Part shown: piece after piece, positions 59,301-64,000 of the stretch
How the letters are laid out: each line of letters opens with the position of its first letter
Position numbering within the stretch: position 1 is the first letter of the stretch
Source of the DNA: Brachypodius melanocephalos
Taxonomy: Eukaryota > Chordata > Aves > Passeriformes > Pycnonotidae
Assembly (NCBI GenBank): GCA_013398615.1
Contig: VZSR01003798.1
Span: 8,650,836-8,714,835 of the forward strand
DNA: 64,000 bases
Direction of reading: 5' to 3'
Translations under genes and position numbers: made by a program
Notes under the pieces: model-generated
What the model saw: the letters and a program-made list of their open reading frames with translations, nothing else
Databases searched by the model: none
Told to the model about the DNA's origin: nothing

Positions 59301-61990
59301 AGGTCATAAAAATTACTGACTCTGGCTCTTTATGCGTTTAATACATTAAACATAATTACAACCATGTCCTGACTGAAAAGTAATCTCATCAGTCAGCATA
59401 TGATTTTAGGGTTTTGAAGGAAAGCAACTGCTCAGCAGCACACAGAGCTCACTCATCCCAGAGAAGAGGAGCAGGCAGCTGCACAGCCACATGATTGAGA
59501 GTGCATCTTACAACACAGTTTGTGTAGTCCTCTGGCCTGGGCTAAAATCCTTCATTACCATCATCACCTCAACAGGTACTGGAAACTACAAGAGAGTTGC
59601 TCGAATTCTAAAGAAAAAGGGAAGAAAGAAGGTTTTTCAGACAGTTGTGAGGAAAAGTGGTTTGAGAGACAGTACTCACAGTATAAAGAAAAGCTGAACT
59701 CCCTTTAAGAAGTACATTTATAGCAGGCTGTAAGTGATCTATTCAATCCTGCTCCATACAGAATTCCCACTGAAAGGGGAATGGGACTGAGTCAAACATT
59801 CAGACAAAGCTTGAGAAATTACTTCCAGTTCTAGGTGCCTTCCATTTTGAGAACCTCAGGTGACACTCCTACAGCTGATACTTAAAAGGGCTGCACATTC
59901 AGTGCTTATTTTCTTACCTGCCCAGGCAGTGTGATTCTCAGTTTGGCAGCTCCAAACACAGTGAGTCTGTTAGATCTGCTCTGGCAAAGTAAAGCAACAT
60001 TCAGAGACCTCAAGTTCCCTTTCCACAGCAGAGGCTGCCTTACTTTACATCTGTTCAACTCAGCTAACTCTCCTTAACGCTAAAATGACTACAGACAAAA
60101 TTATCTTAATTACGTTTTAAAAAACCAAATAATTTAACCTCAATCCTCAGAATGAGAAGCTTTATTTTTTTCTGTTTACAAGTTCTGTAAAGTCCAGCTC
60201 AAAGTCAGCTCCAAATTCATTGAAAAGCATCCAAATGACATTTCAAAACTAAAGCACGTGCAGCCCTTAGTGCAGTCAGCACACTCAGTGAGAATGGGAT
60301 AACCCAGCATCTATATAGAGTACTTCTAGGTTAAAAAAATAAAAACAACCCCAAAACCCATTGATCTTTAAGTCCCTCTTCAAAATCGCATCATCCACCC
60401 TTGGAGTTATTGCCACATGTAAGTCTTCTCTTATTTCCTCTTAACAGTTCATTCAAACTGCCTAACTGCAGGTTTAAAAGCTCTTCCATTAACACCTAGT
60501 TTTGAAAATTGCGGTCATTTACTCTCACCTGAGATCATATCTAGTAATCTGCTTGTTACCTCTTTGTTACAGTGCCCCACTGTGAATGCACCAGCTGCAT
60601 GAGGTATTGCTGCTCTCCATCCCATTTCAGGCATTTGCAATTTTATCAGCTTTTAAAGAAGTTGGGCTGGGCCTTGGCAGTGAAGCAGGAAAGAAACTGA
60701 CTTTCAAGGACTTCCAGTGTGAAAACCTCAGCAGCTTTTTGTTCATAAAAGTCTATTCAAGGATGTGGATATTTAAGGTCTCCAAAAGATGTAGTTACAA
60801 AACCTGTCTGTTCACTTTTAGGTTTTTGGGGGTTTTGTTTTCCACAAGGTTCAGTATCTGGACCACATAGCAGATAAGACTATTTGGCAAAAATACCCAT
60901 CAATACTAAGCCTTTTTTTGTAAGTACATTGATAATCTCATACTAACTCTATCAAACACAACCATATCAAAGGCTTACATTTGCTCATAGCACAAAACTA
61001 CCTGTGTCTCATTTTACTGTGGTACAAAGATGTCAGTACTATAACCAGTAGAAACATTTTCCTTCATTTGTCAGTCAAGGTTAAAGGGAGATCGCCATGG
61101 CATTTGCATCACTTAGGCTGTGGCCAATCAAGAGAGGAGACTTTCTGTTCCTCATCCTCATTTTCAAGCCTGAAGCAGCAGGAGGCCCAGAAACAGCATT
61201 CATCACCGTGGGCCACATCATCTGCCACTGTGTCTCAGGGGGCCACAGCTGAGCAGCACTGGACCCCACTCCACCAGAACCTCAGCACCTGCTTTCCACC
61301 CTTCCTCTGGACAGATGAGTGTCTCCAGTTACACAGCTGGGAACTCCTTCCTTTAGCTCTTGAATCCACCTCAACATTTCCCGGTTACTCACTCTTTTGT
61401 TCTTTGAAAAATGATTGCCTACCAGCTCCTGTAACCGGGTCATCACTTCCCATCTGGCAGGACAGCAAAGCGATTTTCCGGCACCAATACAGGTAGTGCT
61501 GCAGTCTGGTGACTTCCCTGAAAATCAGTCTGCCTGCTTAGCCTCAGTCTCTCCTGCCCTATTGCACCAGAGAAATATTTCTTCCTATTTCTGCCCAGCC
61601 TCAAGCAGCATATCATCCACATGGCACGTTCCTTCAGCAGATAAAGCAGGTTTTCCAGTTAAAGGCTGAAAACTAAATTAGAGAAGAACATAAAAATTCA
61701 CACATACCCAATTAATGATCTTTGGCAAAGTATTGCTTGAACACCATGATGGGGTTTTACAAGATTATTGTTATTGTTTGGCAAAGCTTTTAACTGACTG
61801 TTACATTACTTTTAATGAGTAGTAATTAAGGGGGAGTTTGCTACTGAATTTTAATTTGAAAGATATTTTTCTTAACATTGGCATATTTATTTGGCACACA
61901 GCAGTCCATGCAAATGCATGCATGCAGCAATGAGCACCTTTCCCACCAGCAACTGCAGTTATCCTAGTGCATATGGCCATAAATTTCCAG

Positions 61991-62017
61991 AAAAAAAAAA
62001 AAAAAAAAAAAAAAAAA
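61991..62017 (+). repeat. poly-A run of 27
   Basis: Uninterrupted A27. The sequence to its left is not a recognisable retroposed gene or SINE, so it may be a simple repeat or an old retroposon tail. Confidence 0.9.
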
Positions 62018-62886
62018 GGAGACAAGCAGAACAGGAAGGAGACAGTCACAAGACACAGGGCCCAGCTCTGAGACTAGGCAGTAAGATCCATAGCTTAGTG
62101 AGGTCTGCCAAGAACAGGAAAGCAATAAGTAATGAATCACAAACAGCTGGGGGTAGGGGGGGAGTTTTGGACTGGTTCCTTTCTAAGCCAGTCACAACCA
62201 AAGCAAAGTCCACACTGCCAGGCCAGGGGAACAACAGGAGGAGTCTGACACTACGTTGAGGCAGGAGCTCAAACATCCATGGACCTTGGAATAACTTGCA
62301 AAATCCTTTAGTGCTCCAAACCAAATTTACACGCTGAGAAACGTGGTCTTTGAACCCATTCTCACCCTGTCTTACCACAAGCAGTGGTGCCTCAGTGAAC
62401 AGTGCATCTGCTAGCAGGGATGTCTGCCTTCCCCTCCCTCTGCCTGTTCTGTGTCAGCTCAGCTTGAACTGACCACACTGGGAAACAACAAAGACACAAA
62501 CCTGAACTTCCCTTGAAGGAGATGATTTTTGTCTTCTTAGGGAGACCAAAGTATGAAATAGAAGGCACTGATGCCATGAAGGACAGTCCTTTCAGAATGC
62601 AGCAGGAGCAGGCAGATCTGGAGGGCTGTTATCCCCACTCCTGCACACCTTGCCCTCCACAAGGTAGGAGAGGGTCAGGCTCTGCTGTAGAACAGGGAAC
62701 AGTTGGGCACTGTGCCCTGGGCAGGACAGTTCATGGGGAGGTGGAGATGCTTCAGGAGGGCTGGCTCAGCAGGGTCAGGGCAGCTGAGGAAGCAAGCACT
62801 CCTCCTGTTCACCCTTGGCCACAGTTTTGTTTCCCTTTTTCCTCATTGTCCACCTTTTCTCTCCTCCCTAACTCATGTTTCTGTGG

Positions 62887-62914
62887 TTTTTCCTCTTTTT
62901 CCTCTTTTTTCCCT
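62887..62914 (+). repeat. polypyrimidine tract
   Basis: 28 uninterrupted pyrimidines (TTTTTCCTC-type repeats) inside a wider C/T-rich stretch at about 62821-62945. Confidence 0.85.
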
Positions 62915-64000
62915 GCCTTACTCTCACTGCCTTTTCTCCCCATCTCAGTTCTATTTATTTGATCGCCTTTTTAAGCATCCACTTTTCCTCTTGTTTCCAT
63001 TAAGCAGAGATGGGTGGAGGTCCCAGCCAGACCAGTAACAGCTTCAGCAGGCAGTGGCAGAGAGCTGCAAGCCTGTCCTGTGGCCACCACAGCCTGTGCC
63101 ACCCAAGTCTCCACCAGGCAGTGCACCCAGCAGCATAGCAGGGTGCTGTCTCTCACATAAATCTGTTGCATTTCACTGTTTTAACATTTTTAATGCCTTT
63201 GCCTCTCAGCTCCATCGCTATAGCCAGGGATCATCCTCAGTCACCCCATTTTCCTTCACAGGGAATTTTTGGTACTCTGGGCCGAGCCCAGGAAAGAGGA
63301 TCTACCACAAGCAGATTAAGTTGGGATTTCCCTCCCTTTTCAGCAGAGCCTGCTCTCCCTGACCCGTGGCTGGTGATGCTGGCAGACATGTCAGAGACTG
63401 TCACCCCTCCAGCACAGCTGCCCTGCAGCTCCTAATCCCTGTCCCTGACAGCACACAAAGCCTCCAGCTCTGGCAGCAGCCCCAGTGCTGGGTTAGCTGC
63501 ATGCACAGACCAGTTTAACACTTACAGTCTCTATGTCAGCTGCAGTGGAGTGTGATGCCTATAAGCTATAAAGGACTACCATACCTGGGCCCTCTTGAAG
63601 CTCAAAACTGAAATCTCCCTCCATGAATACTCCACAACTCATTATCAAGATGCAGGTTTGATTTGTGGAAAACTACTCTTTACTTATTCCCAGACATCAC
63701 TGAAATCCTGAAAGATTTGGCTCTGAAGAAGTCTCCCTCTGGGAAGCACGACCTTTGGATAGGGCAGAACAAAGACTTTTTCAGTTCCTCCATGTGTACA
63801 AGGTATCTGCCCTGCTGGACATCAAAGAAAGCCACCATGATGATAGGAATCTTTACTTTGGCAGAAAATGGCATGTAGCATGTAAACAACATGCAGAGTA
63901 AGATGGGAGCTGGCCTGCTGGGATTATGTGTGCAGTCTGTGACTCCTGTACATGGCTGTGTGCTGGCTTAATTTTGATTTAGTACCTCTGCCTCATTTGT

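Larger units (their letters stand above)
32816..64000 (-). other. PDE8A: PDE8A intron 1 (5' part beyond window)
   Basis: More than 31 kb upstream of exon 2 with no exon 1 candidate. There is no GC-rich CpG island and no MGCAPS-like start. It holds a CR1 ORF1 remnant, simple repeats (33705-33720, 40016-40043, 61991-62017), hairpins (44530-44561, 49016-49032), a G-rich tract (50328-50363), a small CpG cluster (36430-36740) and an exon-like segment (52792-52883). The open frames of 100-206 codons scattered through it lack domain-like sequence. Long vertebrate first introns often carry enhancers, but none can be proven here. Confidence 0.85.

Noticed and set aside
60981..61496. 171-codon plus-strand open frame
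   Set aside because: Ser/Gln/His-rich with no recognisable motif, in intronic sequence. Likely chance.
1..64000. tRNA, rRNA, CRISPR array, operon, intact virus or other self-contained system
   Set aside because: Nothing of these types was visible on either strand. The content is a single vertebrate gene with introns and repeat remnants.

Overview
The window is nuclear DNA from a vertebrate, most probably a bird. It shows large spliced introns with GT-AG borders, AT-rich and CpG-poor intronic sequence, and pieces of CR1, the LINE family that dominates avian genomes. A degenerate LTR-like scrap in intron 12 faintly suggests a passerine, but I cannot name the species.

One gene accounts for the interpretable content: PDE8A, the high-affinity, cAMP-specific, IBMX-insensitive phosphodiesterase 8A, on the minus strand. 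I reconstructed 21 consecutive coding exons (2 to 22 in the vertebrate numbering) between 32815 and the TAG at 2163-2165. All splice sites are GT-AG and every phase joins, giving 2304 bp, or 767 residues plus stop. Exon 1, which carries the start codon, is not here and must lie beyond 64000. Everything from 32816 to the right edge is therefore intron 1 (at least 31 kb). The protein reads in order: receiver-like domain (exons 2-6), PAS domain (exons 7-10), a linker with PKA-type sites and the RAF1-binding segment (exons 11-15), and the HD-type PDE catalytic domain (exons 16-22). All metal ligands, the catalytic His, the invariant Gln, the clamp Phe and the Tyr linked to inhibitor insensitivity are present.

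Layout from left to right: 1-310 is the 3' part of a CR1 LINE on the plus strand. 311-834 is downstream flank holding an exon-like, frame-broken segment at 362-592. About 835-2162 is the PDE8A 3' UTR. 2163-32815 holds exons 22 to 2 and their introns. 32816-64000 is intron 1, holding a CR1 ORF1 remnant (about 33730-34360), simple repeats, G-rich tracts, hairpins and a small CpG cluster near 36.4 kb.

I see no rRNA, tRNA, CRISPR array, operon or bacterial or viral system. The remaining points of interest are short structural and exon-like signals in non-coding DNA, reported as modest leads. Nothing here looks to me like a new biological system. Comparisons with human PDE8A come from memory and were not aligned.
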